Assembly: GCA_027575805.1 (NCBI GenBank)
Contig: JANBPU010000070.1
Span: forward strand, 1-64,000
Source of the DNA: Mycoemilia scoparia
Lineage: Eukaryota; Kickxellomycota; Kickxellomycetes; Kickxellales; Kickxellaceae
Direction of reading: 5' to 3'
DNA: 64,000 nucleotides
The notes under the pieces were generated by a model that was not told the DNA's origin, made no database searches, and was given only the letters and a program-made list of their open reading frames with translations. Positions 46,201 to 57,099 of this stretch are shown here, piece after piece; within the stretch, counting starts at the first letter, position 1, and each line of letters opens with the position of its first letter. A program made the position numbers and the translations under genes.

Positions 46201-46732
46201 ATTGTCACCAGAACAGCAAAATAATAACACAAATGCACAGAGCCTAAAGAATGGAACGACGGCATCAGCAACTGGCTTCTTTAGGCCAGAAATAACTAAA
46301 CTAGTCATATCAGCATTGCATCGATTGGTAGACAGCTGGTTGAGATCCGAACTTACAAAAGACGATGAAGCCAGACTAAATGTTGCTAAGGTCCTAAACA
46401 TCGACATTAATCCACAGACCAATGGAAACAAGATCCAAGTCAACACTATAGAATTCTTCGAAACGACAATATTGCCATTGGTCTTCCATATATGTTTGTC
46501 CAAGAAACTTAATTTCAAGGATGCCCAGGCTTCATTGATTATGATTGAGGTGGCACGACTATTGCAGGCTAGCTTGAAGTGGGGTGGAGCTGCTTGGTTC
46601 GAATCCAAGATCTTGCAAACGTATTTACCACAGGCTGGATGTCCACCAAAAAGCATCATGGAATTCGGCCAGGCTGTCTCTACACTTAACGATAAACAAT
46701 TAAAAACCTTTATGGTACGATTCTTTGCTTAA
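43282..46732 (+). CDS. LOS1: Exportin-T (tRNA export karyopherin, Los1/XPOT)
   Basis: Exons 43282-43350 and 43466-46732 encode 1111 residues. The 115 bp intron is GT-AG (CAG|GTAAGAG ... TATGTAG|GCG). Exportin-T is a RanGTP-dependent importin-beta-type receptor that carries mature tRNA out of the nucleus. The start MDQFEEAVRYALDPSVDANIK, then GWKVCLELFVQGSTARSPES and YSLQVIDSSL, match the Xpo1-like N-terminal HEAT region of the family. The rest is helical repeats, with two acidic or Ser/Asn-rich loops (about 400 and about 900). The C-terminus ends LKTFMVRFFA. Yeast Los1 is about 1100 residues. Together with PUS1 in this window it belongs to tRNA metabolism, but the two genes are not adjacent. 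Confidence 0.93.
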
Positions 46733-47391
46733 GAAAGTAACAAAAAATATATATACACAGCTTTTTGATATTTAAGCGTATCAATAACATCATACCATAT
46801 CTAAACAATATATTTTTCGATCATTTTTATACATTATTCTCATGCTTGTTGTGTTGGTTTGCCGCTATATTTGTTGTTAAATTTGAATATTATAACTATT
46901 GCATTATGTTTTTAAATGGTATAATGGGTAGTTATTTTAGAAGGGTGGCAATTTGCTAATAAATGGCGACCACCCATTCGGCTGTAATTGTCCATATAAT
47001 AGTTGACCACCAAAAGATACCCTTCAAAAATATGATCCAAATGGAATTTATATTGAAACTATAGGAATAATAATAGTAATAATAATATAGCGAAAAGGGG
47101 TTTAGTTTAACAACACACGCATATGTTGCCAATAGCACTAATAAGAGGAACAAATTGCTATAAAAATATTTTGAAAGTGCGAATGATGCGAGTATAACAT
47201 CTTTATAAAATGAGTAGTTGGATATGCTACAAAAGTTAGAGTTAATAGTATAGAAAATAGCCATTTATATGTAAATCTAGGCTTATAAAAATAATATTGT
47301 TCCTTTGATTATAATAGGAATATCATCAATCTTTGATAGAAAAGTCAGTCATCTCTCTCTTCCATTAGTATTATTAATATTAATATTTGGT
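46733..47391. other. 3' intergenic space between convergent genes
   Basis: AT-rich DNA between exportin-T and the HMG-box gene. It contains one family 1 MITE (46922-47042) and presumed 3' UTRs. Confidence 0.6.
46922..47042 (+). mobile_element. MITE-like element, family 1, copy 8
   Basis: Left end ATGGGTAGTTATTTTAGAAG and right end ACCCTTCAAAAATATGATCC. The core is TTCGGCTGTAATTGTCC and GACCACCAAAAG. It lies 190 bp after the exportin-T stop, so it may be part of that transcript's 3' end. Confidence 0.8.
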
Positions 47392-50150
47392 TTAGATTGC
47401 ATTGCTAGTGCTGTTGTTAACAACCCCTTCTGTAAATTTTCCAGTCACTGGTGGTGATAACAACTTGGCTTCCCCATTAGTGCTTTTTTCTGCTGTAGGA
47501 GCATCTTTAGATTCGGGGTTAGTAGCTTCAGTGCTCTTGTTCAAGGAAGGGGCTTTGTTTTCAGGCACATCGTCACTCATATCGATCTCCTCGACTTTGC
47601 CTTCATCGCTATTACCTCTACCGTTAATTACTGTAGTTTGAGTAGTGGATGACTTTGGCTGGGATACTACACTGTTAGACTTGTCACCATCATCACCACC
47701 GTTAGCAGTCGATTTTAGCACGCTTTCTTCCCTGGTATTTTTTTGTTCATCAGCTGTGGCTACTTCAGTTTCACCATTTGTATGGATTTTTTGCTCGTTA
47801 GCTTCGGATGTCATGTTATCGGTAATGTTATCATGAATTGATTTGAAGCTGGTTAACGAAGGTAGAAAGGTCGAGGTTTTCTTTGAGGCGATAGTGGGTG
47901 TGCTTTCCCTTGGTGCTTGGGAGTTCGCTGGTTTAGGATTCGCGTCTCCGCTAGAAGAAACAGTGGCTTCGGCAATTGCAATAGACTTATTACCACCAGA
48001 TTCTGATTTTGGGGATGTTGCAAAAGCTTGATCAGTGCTGTCGCCACCATCATTGACGCTATGCTGCTGGTTTTCCGACTCCTGTTGCTTTTGGGTAGGG
48101 GCACCTGACCCATTCTTGGACGAGCTGCTATTATCACTTGCTTTATCATCCCAGGCCTTCTTTTCTTCAGAAGATAGACTGTTCCATGTGCTCTGAAGCT
48201 CTCTATTAATGGCCATAAGGTCACCATTTCCGAGCCTACTGACTATTGATGGTCTTGTGGTGCGAGAAAATAAAAAGTACCCTTTTGATGGTCCTTTAGA
48301 CTGCAATGGCTGTGAGCTGGTTGGTGTAGTTGATGGTGAGGCAGCATGAGCTTTGGTTTCAGTATGCTTGGCTTTGTCCGATTCGGTGGTGGTTGGCGTT
48401 TTTGGCTGCTTTTGAAGCGATGTAGATTTTGGTGTCAGCGGAACAGGTGATCCAGATCTGCTCAAGTCATCATTTGTATTGTAGCCAGACTCTGCACGCT
48501 CCATGGCATAGTACTTTTCCTTCTCTTCAGATGGCAGCTCCTTCCATCTACGACCGAGCTCCTTGTTAACATCTGGCAAGTCCCATCCCTCCTTTCCAAG
48601 AGAGATTCCTGGTCTCATGTGTCTGCAGAATATGACATAGGCTCGACGAGAGCCACCACGTGCTTTGGCCCAAGATGAGCCACCGTGACCAGATGGGGAG
48701 CTGCCTAGAGCATCAGTTGATTTTGCCGAACTACTCCTCTCAAAATACACCTTACCATTGCCCTCATACTGCTTGCGCTCTTCATCTTCCATGTTCTTCC
48801 ACTGAATGGCTAATCTGCGCTCAACATCTTCGATGGTCCAATCGGGGAATTGTTGACGAACTCTGGGCATCTGCTCGCTGCAGAAGACAGAGTACGCATC
48901 TACAGTTGGCTGTGGTGTTTGACGGTCGTCTTTTCTTGAATCCTGCTGACTAGCTTGAGATTGTACCTTGCCGCCAGGGGTCACGCTTGGGGAATGGTGG
49001 CGACTGGCACCATTGACAGCAACAGCGCGAACCTGAGCAACGCCCTCCTGTGGCAATGGATAGGTTTCGACCATTTTCTGTACCTCCTCTGGACTGGCTC
49101 TCATATCCAAACGAACGCGGTGCAAATATTGATCTTTCTGGAGTTGTGGCAAATACCACCACTGACTCCAAAGGTACGACATGATTTCATCTTTGGAGAC
49201 TGAGGCCGAAACGGCCTGATCGCTGGACACGGTGCTTTTCTTCTTTTCAGTGAGTTTATTCTCACAGCCCTCATAGTGTTGCTTAGCATATAGGGCAAAT
49301 GTTGGCTCAAGCTCTGACCCAAGATCACGAGGAGGGCGCCCACGGCGCTTTGTTGGTGGCGTAACCAGCATCCCAGCCTGGGTGGCGAGACCTAGATTCT
49401 GTCCAGGCGCAGTTGTGTAGAAGCTGTTGTTTTTCGGGGTTGAGGTATCATAGTGAGTATATATAAAGGTATCGGATTTTCTGGGGCGGCCACGCTTGCG
49501 TGGAATGACCTGCTGTGGAGGAGTTGCAACGCCGCCAGCAGCAGCGATAGCCACAGGGGGCTTTGGATGCTCGATTTCCATAGCCGATCCAGAAGTGGCT
49601 GCACCTACCCCACCACTGCTATTTGTGGCTGGAGCAGATGGCGAGGCTCGACCGCTTCCTGCACCACCGTTGGCTGTTCGTTGCAAGGTACTCTTTAGAT
49701 TTTCGTAAGCAGCGCTCAAGTTATCGAGGCCAACATCTGATGAATTGCCATTAGCATTTTCGTTGGTAGCAGAAACAGTGGATGTGTTGGCAGTACTACT
49801 TCTGGCGCGGCTAAGTAGCTTTGATACCATGTTGGTGTGCATTGTGATCATATCTATGCACTTGATAATCTATGTGTACATTGAAAAGCGCATCATTCAA
49901 GGTGTTATTGAATGCCGCAATCTGATATATCGATGGATAAATGCATTCTTATCTGGTGATATATAAAGGAGGAAAAGAAGTCCACAGCAAAGTGTATATT
50001 GTACATGTGTAGATAAAACATATGCCACAAACACAGGTGACAAAATAACTGCGTGAAGGTGCACAAATCCTGCATAAATATGCGAAAATAAGGAGAATGT
50101 TTGTTTACTAAACCTACCATATCACCATCTTCGTCAGAAAGGGTAATCAT
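47392..50150 (-). CDS. Multi-HMG-box protein with two AT-hooks
   Basis: The main exon 47392-49869 contains an ATG at 49851 (819 residues). A short first exon 50118-50150 (MITLSDEDGDM) can be joined in frame by a GT-AG intron 49870-50117 (donor ATG|GTAGGTTTAG, acceptor CACATAG|ATT), adding 17 residues. I consider this join likely but unproven. Numbered from the ATG at 49851, AT-hooks lie at IPRKRGRPRKSD (about 116-127) and TKRRGRPPRD (about 167-176). HMG boxes are at about 316-372 (AYSVFCSEQMPRVRQQFPDW), 401-455 (RAYVIFCRHMRPGI) and 521-572 (KGYFLFSRTTRPSI). A diverged one lies at about 183-246 (FALYAKQHYEG... LWSQWWYLPQLQKDQY). The remaining C-terminal third is Ser/Thr/Asn/Lys rich. It is probably a nonspecific or AT-preferring nuclear architectural factor. 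No named orthologue is assigned. Confidence 0.85.
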
Positions 50151-52332
50151 TTTGGGCTTTATAAAATTCTATGTATCTGGCCAAGTCGTGTTATATGCGC
50201 AAAGTAAACAACCGAGTGTTTATAGCTGGTCGGCTTGAAAAACTTTGAAACGTTGCTATCTATAAATGTAGTAAATTATTTGGTGTGAGAATATGCAGCT
50301 ATTTGTGGTATATATAAGCAGTTAATTGATGGACAAAGGCATAAAAATACGATGATAATGATAAAAGAAAATGAGTCCTAAAAAGAGGGAAAGAAGAATT
50401 TAAAGCTAATAGCATTGCTTCTAGTTAGTATGCACCCTTATTGCATGCCAATAGCCATACGTAACGATAGAAATATGCTACTACCATTATGCCGAATATG
50501 ACAATCAATAGTAGTTGGGATTATGAAATGATAGAAGTGCTCTTCTCTTTGTCGAAAAAGGGGCCTTTTGTGGTTAAGACTATTATATGAAAAAGCTCAA
50601 ACATAGAGGGAACAAGCAAAACTAAAGTTTGGGAAAAAGGCTTATGACAAGAAAAGATCTGGTTTTAAAAGAAGGATGATACATACATATATTATTTATA
50701 TTATATAAAAATATATGTATATACCATCTCTGATGTGTATTTGCGTGCACGCAAGTATATACGTTTGGGATGAAAGATAGGTGATATGGTATATTAATAA
50801 AATTAAAAGAAATAACATACCTTTACTTTTGGTTTATATATAAGGAGAGTAGAAGAGCAAGTAAAATAAAAAAGGAAAAGAATGATATACAGAAAGTAAA
50901 CGAGGTATATCAGTGAATAGGTGTGCGTGTATATATATGTGTGTGTGTAGTTATAGTAAAAGAGAGTATGAGTCAATCAGTTACTAACACGCGTACACAA
51001 CATATATATATATATAATAATAATAATAAAGCTAAAGAAAAAAGAAAAGAAAAGAAAAGAGGAATATTTGGACAGAGAGTAGCAAGAGAGAAAAAAGAGA
51101 GGGTGGTGTGTGATGAAAAATAAAAGCCAAAGTAATTATATATATAATATCTAATGGATGATATAATATTGGTCAGAGAAGGGAAGAGGAAAAATGACAA
51201 AACCAATTTAAAACAAGATAAACCATTCACAACGTTTTTAAAAATAATATAAAAGATTATCACTCATAAAACTCTACCCAACCACTGATAATGTTCCACA
51301 CTAACACAAAGAATGGGTGTGAGTGCTCACTTGCACAAACCAATAGCTTTTCGCCAATAATAATGGTATTTTTTCTTGTTGTAAATTTTGGTTAAACACT
51401 GGTTCAACTTTACCCAATTAACTTTAGCCCATTTCATCATCTGTTTTTCATTATTCAACCAACTAAATGTCTAAAAAGCCCCTTTCCTCTTACGCTTTAT
51501 TCATTTTTATTTGTATGTCTATTATTCGTGGCCGTACAATAAAATAACCTCCAATCATCCACATAAATTATTACTTTTACATTTAACTCGAATATCTCTC
51601 TCCTCAACATGATTCATTTAATGGCTACAATAGAGTTTAAGGCAATAAAAGTGTTACTTTTTATTTATTTTCTTTTATCATCCATGACACTGATACTATT
51701 GATATTACCAATGTTGTTATTGTGTTAATCTGTGTACGCGTGCTCTTTGAAAATGCCACAAAGAAATTAGATGGCACTACTATTCATGCCTCACAAACAT
51801 TCACCTCTGTCTTTCTTTAAATAAATATAAATCTTAGTTAGAAAATTTTTAAAAGAGCCACCAACTCGCCCGCTTACTTTCCCGCTCATTCACTCACATA
51901 CATTTGCGCAGTATTACGACTTTTTTTGCATCAATATCAAAAATCGCAGTAACACAAAGCCTATTGCTTTAAGCATCAAGTTTACAGCACCTGCTGTCTG
52001 CGCATTATATATGGTCGAGTTTCATATGCAATTAAACACTTTACTTGACAATACTTTTATGTACTCATGCGTGTGTGCTATGCCGTCCCCATTTGAATAT
52101 ACTAGCATAAAAATAATGATATCACACTGTCCAATACATTCGGCTCATTAAATACTATTTTGGCATTTGTCATTTAACTTTCACACCACACATACACACG
52201 CAATACATGCTTTGTGATAAATACATCTACTCCATCTATTTTTTAAGACATTATTTGAACGAACTTCTGTTACAAGCCTATATAAATATTTATTTAGTTC
52301 TTGGCTACTAGCTAGTAATTTATACAAAACGC
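50151..52332. other. 2.2 kb intergenic region
   Basis: Noncoding DNA, very AT-rich, upstream of the HMG-box gene and downstream of the nucleoside phosphorylase. It holds a GAAA/GAGA purine tract near 51030-51110 and short (TA)n runs. No gene was recognised. Confidence 0.5.
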
Positions 52333-54142
52333 TTAGATGGCCTTTTCCCACACACTCTTCTCGCTGGGATGTAAGCTCTATAAATAAAAGAACAAAAATA
52401 CACACATACATTAGTCTATAGAACAACAACCACCACCACCACCACTACCACCACTACCACACACACACATATCACACATGAGCAATATTATTTATTTATT
52501 AACCTTCAAAATTCGCACTCAAACATTAGTATTGTTCTTACCTTTTGTTGGTCAAGCAAGTCCTCGACCAGAGTATCCAAAATCGATTTGGTACATATTT
52601 CAAGCGATTGCTTGGCTTGTTGGGGTGTAATTACGCCATTGCCAGTACGATCCATGTACACCATAAGAACACAGGATGCTTTAATGGCCTTTCCTGGTGC
52701 CTTTGAGCAGTTGGCCAAGTGATAAAGCATATGTGCTTCCATTTCGAGTGCTATTCTATCAGGATGGTCCTTGATAAGATCTTGGATAAGTGTCTGGTTG
52801 TCGTCATGGAAGGTAGGGTCCAAACGGCCTTGGCTGCTGTAAAATGAATCAGCCGATCCAACTGACCCAAAGAACACGCTATCGGCAGAAACCTTTTTTA
52901 GGAGATTGTCCTTGAGCTATATTTTTTGTTTGTTTGTTTTTGTATGAAGATGTACAAAACTGGTATTTGTTAGAATTAGGATGTAAAGAGATGCGACGGT
53001 TTGGTGGATTTATTGAATGGCTGTCTGTTTTCTATTATTGTTTGTGTTCTTACCAGGTTGTTGAGGCCAGGATTGGCGCTGCAGTCCTTTGAAATGATAT
53101 ATGGCTTATCGGAAGGTGAAGATGAATCAGTAAAGTAATCAAAGTTGCGAACAATTCCGTATGTGCTATCAGCAACAATGATATCACCAGGCTTCGGTTT
53201 AGACAATGATCCGCATGAACCAAGCCTGATAACAGACATTGGACCATCTACTATTGCACGAACTTCACGAATAAAGAAGTCCATATTTGCAAAGCCCTAC
53301 ATGCAAATGCATATATCCATTTCAATTAATACATTTAAGCCATTTGGGTGTGATTTACCCTATAATCGTTGGCCACCAAAAGATACCCTTCAAAAATCAT
53401 GGTCGATTTATGAATCTTTTGGAAGCAGTGTTTTATCAGGGGCAGCAAACTGAACTACTGGTGGTATTGCCGAATCTTACCATGCCAATAGCAATAATAG
53501 AGATAGGGACGCCACGGTAAATGCCAGTTATGGTCAAGAAGCCACGATGCGACATGTGTTCGAAAACCACCTCATCAAGACTCTTGGACAGCTGTTTGGC
53601 TCGAGCCGGATCTCCGACAGTGATTATACGGTTGGCGACTAAAACAAATATTTACATTTCGTTGCATTATTAGCAAGTCAAGTCGAAATTAAAAACAATC
53701 TATGGCAAATCATGGTGTAGGATATACGGTGTTTTTGTTCCGTCACTATCACCACCTCCCACTCTCATTGTGTTTCCAGTATTTTGGTGCCATGCACAAC
53801 AACACAAACAGCAGCAGCAGCAAAAACACAGAAAAGATTCCAAATCAACATGTTTTATTTATATTTTTGCTTTTGCATATATAAAAGCTTACGTCAACAA
53901 TATAAAGAGGGGATCATGATTTTGGTTGAGTCAGATATAAAGCAAGAGAAGGGGTGTATAGATAAAGAGTGGGAAATGCGGCAACAATGACAATAAAATC
54001 GACTACTTAAGCACCACAAATAATATAAATAAAACAAACACACATATTGTGGCTTACCATCTCCTGGCTTGACTTCTACGTGGTAAGTTCTACCCAGAGT
54101 ATCGACAGGAAAGTTCGCATTATGGAGTTCTTGAGAAGGCAT
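52333..54142 (-). CDS. Nucleoside phosphorylase, uridine phosphorylase-like (NP-I family)
   Basis: Five exons on the minus strand: 54058-54142, 53481-53638, 53054-53296, 52542-52916 and 52333-52377; 906 nt, 301 residues, close to human UPP1. All four introns are GT-AG with agreeing phases. The enzyme cleaves uridine (or a related nucleoside) with phosphate to base plus ribose-1-phosphate in pyrimidine salvage. Signatures include the phosphate-binding VGDPARA, IIAIGMG at an exon junction, VIRLGSCGSL, and the ribose/base-binding IALEMEAHMLYHLA near the C-terminus. Uridine phosphorylase is preferred over purine enzymes from the overall pattern, but specificity cannot be proven here. Intron 2 (53297-53480) carries a truncated MITE-like copy. 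Intron 1 is unusually long (419 bp). Confidence 0.9.
52421..52470. repeat. (ACC)n/(AC)n microsatellite in intron 4 of the phosphorylase
   Basis: A CCA run with CTA interruptions passes into AC repeats, inside the intron 52378-52541. Confidence 0.85.
53336..53410 (+). mobile_element. MITE-like element, family 1, copy 9 (right half, intronic)
   Basis: Only the core (CCATTTGGGTGTGATTTACC, ATAATCGTTGGCCACCAAAA) and right terminal repeat (ACCCTTCAAAAATCATGG) remain. It sits inside intron 2 of the nucleoside phosphorylase gene. Confidence 0.75.
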
Positions 54143-54817
54143 ATTGTTATATTTTCTTAATATTCGGAAGAAAGTTGGAAAGAGAACAAAAAAGCAAGGG
54201 CCAGTGGCTCAAGTCAGCTATAAATGTGCATATGCGTGCGTGAGTGCGTGTATGACCTTGGATCAGCATACGGCGACTTATTACAACGATTTCTCAATCA
54301 GAATATAGGATACCACGTCTTTAGGAATATGGGTCCCGAAATCCAAATAGCCACACACATTCAGGGTCCTATCTCTTTGTAGGCTTTCTATAGTTTACCA
54401 ATAGCTGACATTGGATATAACTGGCTCGATCTTCCTGCTAGCCTGCCTTGTATTGCACTACAATAAAATCGAAGATTTGTTATGGACACAGGGGCTTTAT
54501 TTGTGTGCACAGTATGCTGCACTATGCTATAACGGTCTGCAGGTTGAAAGCAATGACAGTTATCTCATTTTTAATGGTGGAAAGCTCACCGAAATCAGCT
54601 GCGTGCGCACGATTTGGCAAATCAAACACGATGAATAGCGAACCAGCACTCAGTTGATCTCCACCTGCCAAATTCCTCCTATTGGTGGTGACAACAAAGT
54701 ATTTGCTACCCTGTCCATGGGCACTGCTTGCTTGTAGCTGTCGAAACAAAGGGGTTACGAGCAATAGCTTGCTTTCTGTTTATTCAGGGTAGAATTGAAT
54801 ATAATTCATGCTATTTC

Positions 54818-55113
54818 ATGTGACTGAGTCTCATCTAAAAGGGTGCTAGAATATGGGTAGTTATTTTTGAAGGACTATAGAGTCACTCATTTGGCTGTGA
54901 TTGTCCCTTTAATCACTCACCCTTCAAGAATTATGATCCATATTCCCTTGGATAGTAGCCAATTATCACTGAAATCTCAGCTAAAATGTATGGGTTATGG
55001 GCTGATTTGCAGTGAATGTATGAAGGTACCAGTCTGTTTCCGCTTATTATAAATAAATAGTGTATCATCATCAGGTACCTGTCTGTTTCCTTTTGATAGA
55101 GAGCTACTTGCAA
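54818..55113 (+). mobile_element. Long family 2 element interrupted by a family 1 MITE
   Basis: Homologous to 30374-30520: left end ATGTGACTGAGTCTCATC, interior GGATAGTAGCCAATTATCAC to GGGTTATGGGCTGATTTGCA, right end CCTTTTGATAGAGAGCTACT. Family 1 copy 10 (54852-54942) splits it. Near the right end a 17 bp segment (GGTACCAGTCTGTTTCC) is repeated at 55025 and 55074. Family 1 copy 13 follows directly. Confidence 0.65.
54852..54942 (+). mobile_element. MITE-like element, family 1, copy 10 (nested)
   Basis: Ends TATGGGTAGTTATTTTTGAA and CCTTCAAGAATTATGATCCATA. It is inserted in the family 2 element. The uninterrupted relative at 30408-30425 reads TAGAATATCACCCTGGAT where this copy has AGAATA before and TATTCCCTTGGAT after. 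Confidence 0.85.
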
Positions 55114-55170
55114 TATGGATCATGTTTTTTGAAGGCCACCCAAGGATACCCTCCAAATATCATTATCTAT
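55114..55170 (+). mobile_element. MITE-like element, family 1, copy 13 (internally deleted)
   Basis: Only terminal parts remain: TATGGATCATGTTTTTTGAA and ACCCTCCAAATATCATTATC. It follows the right end of the family 2 element directly. Confidence 0.6.
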
Positions 55171-56260
55171 GTAGCTGCTGGCTTTTGGCTATAACTCAAA
55201 TGTTTCAGTCATTCGTTAATTATTGACAATGCTTTGAGCATATTAAATCAAGCCAACAGGTTGCTACCATGTCAGACGTAAAAATTTTCAATCAGCATGC
55301 AGTGCTCCTTGTGCAATTCGATAAACAAAATGTTTATAAATATAACGCTTTGTTATCACCAAGAGTCCTTAAAACATTTCTCTCTCTTTCTCTCTTCTGT
55401 TTATTTTCATATACCTATACTCACTCCTTTACTCCCCCGGTTATCCTCTGCAGGTATTAGTGTAAGTGTCTATGAATGCTGTCTATCCAAGTACTTCTAT
55501 GAGTGGCACCTTGGTTTTCCTCTCCCCAATCTCTCCCTATAAATATCTGGAGAGCTGCTCCCATTTGAATGATTATACCCGTAGACGGGCGGACATAAAT
55601 GTACTTTATTACGGGCCACCGTACAAAACCGGCCTGGCCCTTTAAGATTGCTACTCATTTATTCGAGTGGCTTTTGAAAAGTGGCCTAAATATTGCTTGC
55701 GTGTGTTGAATGTCTACTATCTGACAATTCCCCTACATCCTCGTGTATTTTTGGCTAGTGTTGTTCCGAATGATTCTAATTGCCTTTGTATTTGTGTCTT
55801 CAGTATCCTTAGAGGCAGGGATGTCGTTCACAATATACCACATACGAGTGATATAGCACTGTTTGTATATTTTTGGATATGGTCATATCATACATGAGTG
55901 TCCTTATTTAAAACATGGTTCCCAAAAAATTCATGCTGAGTTTATATGATTTTAAACAATCATAAATGAATTGTCATAAGAAGCTTTGGGGAACCTTGTT
56001 ATTGTCGTAAATAGCAAGTCCTACCCTCCCAGAGGGTGGTTCCACCTTTTGGCACAGTGGTTTATAACACGTTATGTATTTGTTAGTATGCGGTGTGCGA
56101 GTAATATAGTTCTTTTTATACGTTCAAACATTTATAATTAATAAAGCTTGGGCTATCCAGCTGAACGCTGATGACTACCTCTGCTGTATACATTATAACT
56201 ATTACTACCACTACTAATTAGCAATAATTACTATAAAAGCGAGCATTTGGCAAGTCTTCG

Positions 56261-56384
56261 TATGCATCATAATTTTTGAAGGGTGACTATTTGCCAATAG
56301 AATGTGTGTGATCGCCTGTCTGGCTGTGATTGCCCCTATAATAATAGACCACCAAAAGGCGCCTTTCAAAAATTATTACCCATA
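56261..56384 (+). mobile_element. MITE-like element, family 1, copy 11
   Basis: Full-length. The ends are TATGCATCATAATTTTTGAA and CCTTTCAAAAATTATTACCCATA. The core is GGCTGTGATTGCCCCTATAA and GACCACCAAAAG. Confidence 0.85.
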
Positions 56385-56602
56385 TAACAGAAATTGCCCT
56401 CTGACGGTTGATGATCATTCATTATCAGCTTGTATCCTTGATTCAAGAGGCAAAAATTGACTATTCGTTGCGCTATTTTTCTAATCTAGCAGTTTTTGTG
56501 GTCGAGATGCTGTTGAAAATTAGCATCAGCAACCACAGAGACACTCTATTGTTCAACTGGCTATATTCTTGTGTTACGCAGGCGAACATATATAACAGAG
56601 GA

Positions 56603-56667
56603 TATATGGCAGAGTCTCCTCTAAAATGGTACTAGGGTGCTCCCTTTTGGTGGAGAACTTGCCATAT
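56603..56667 (+). mobile_element. Short inverted-repeat element, family 2
   Basis: TATATGGCAGAGTCTCCTC at the left and GGTGGAGAACTTGCCATAT at the right are imperfect inverted complements. Same family as 4238-4310, opposite orientation. Confidence 0.6.
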
Positions 56668-56831
56668 GCGCATATTGCTTTGTGAGATCTATGCAAGAAT
56701 TGCACAACATTGGTCAAGCACAATTATAAAGCCTTGCTCTGGTATTTTGTTGGTGATTAAGCACATTAATGACAAAAGAATCACAAACACTACTAACCGT
56801 ACCCTGCACTGCTGCTACATAACAACATCCA

Positions 56832-56933
56832 TACGAGTTATAATTTTTGAAGGGTGACCATTTGCTAATCAATTGCAATTGCCCCTATAATCGCAGGCCA
56901 CCAAAAGTCACCCTTCAAAAATTATAATTCATA
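56832..56933 (+). mobile_element. MITE-like element, family 1, copy 12
   Basis: The inner terminal repeats are perfect over about 20 bp (TTATAATTTTTGAAGGGTGA on the left, complement TCACCCTTCAAAAATTATAA on the right). The core is shortened. Confidence 0.85.
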
Positions 56934-57099
56934 TATCGATGAATGGGGCTATAACGGCAATATGGTGGGAATAATACCATCACAACAAATACCACCTGAC
57001 CCAAATGAAAAGACATTTCCTACCAATGGCTTTCAAAAGATCAATCTATAAAGCCCATTGTTCAATGTGTGATTAGGCCCTTATCTAATAATGATCTAA

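Larger units (their letters stand above)
54143..57099. other. Repeat-rich intergenic region
   Basis: About 3 kb upstream of the nucleoside phosphorylase. It contains four family 1 MITE copies and two family 2 elements (one carrying a nested family 1 insertion). The rest is AT-rich with no ORF I can support. Confidence 0.55.

Noticed and set aside
46595..46606. GGTTCGAATCC, a perfect tRNA B-box-like sequence
   Set aside because: It lies inside the exportin-T coding frame (AWFESK) with no A-box or cloverleaf arms around it.
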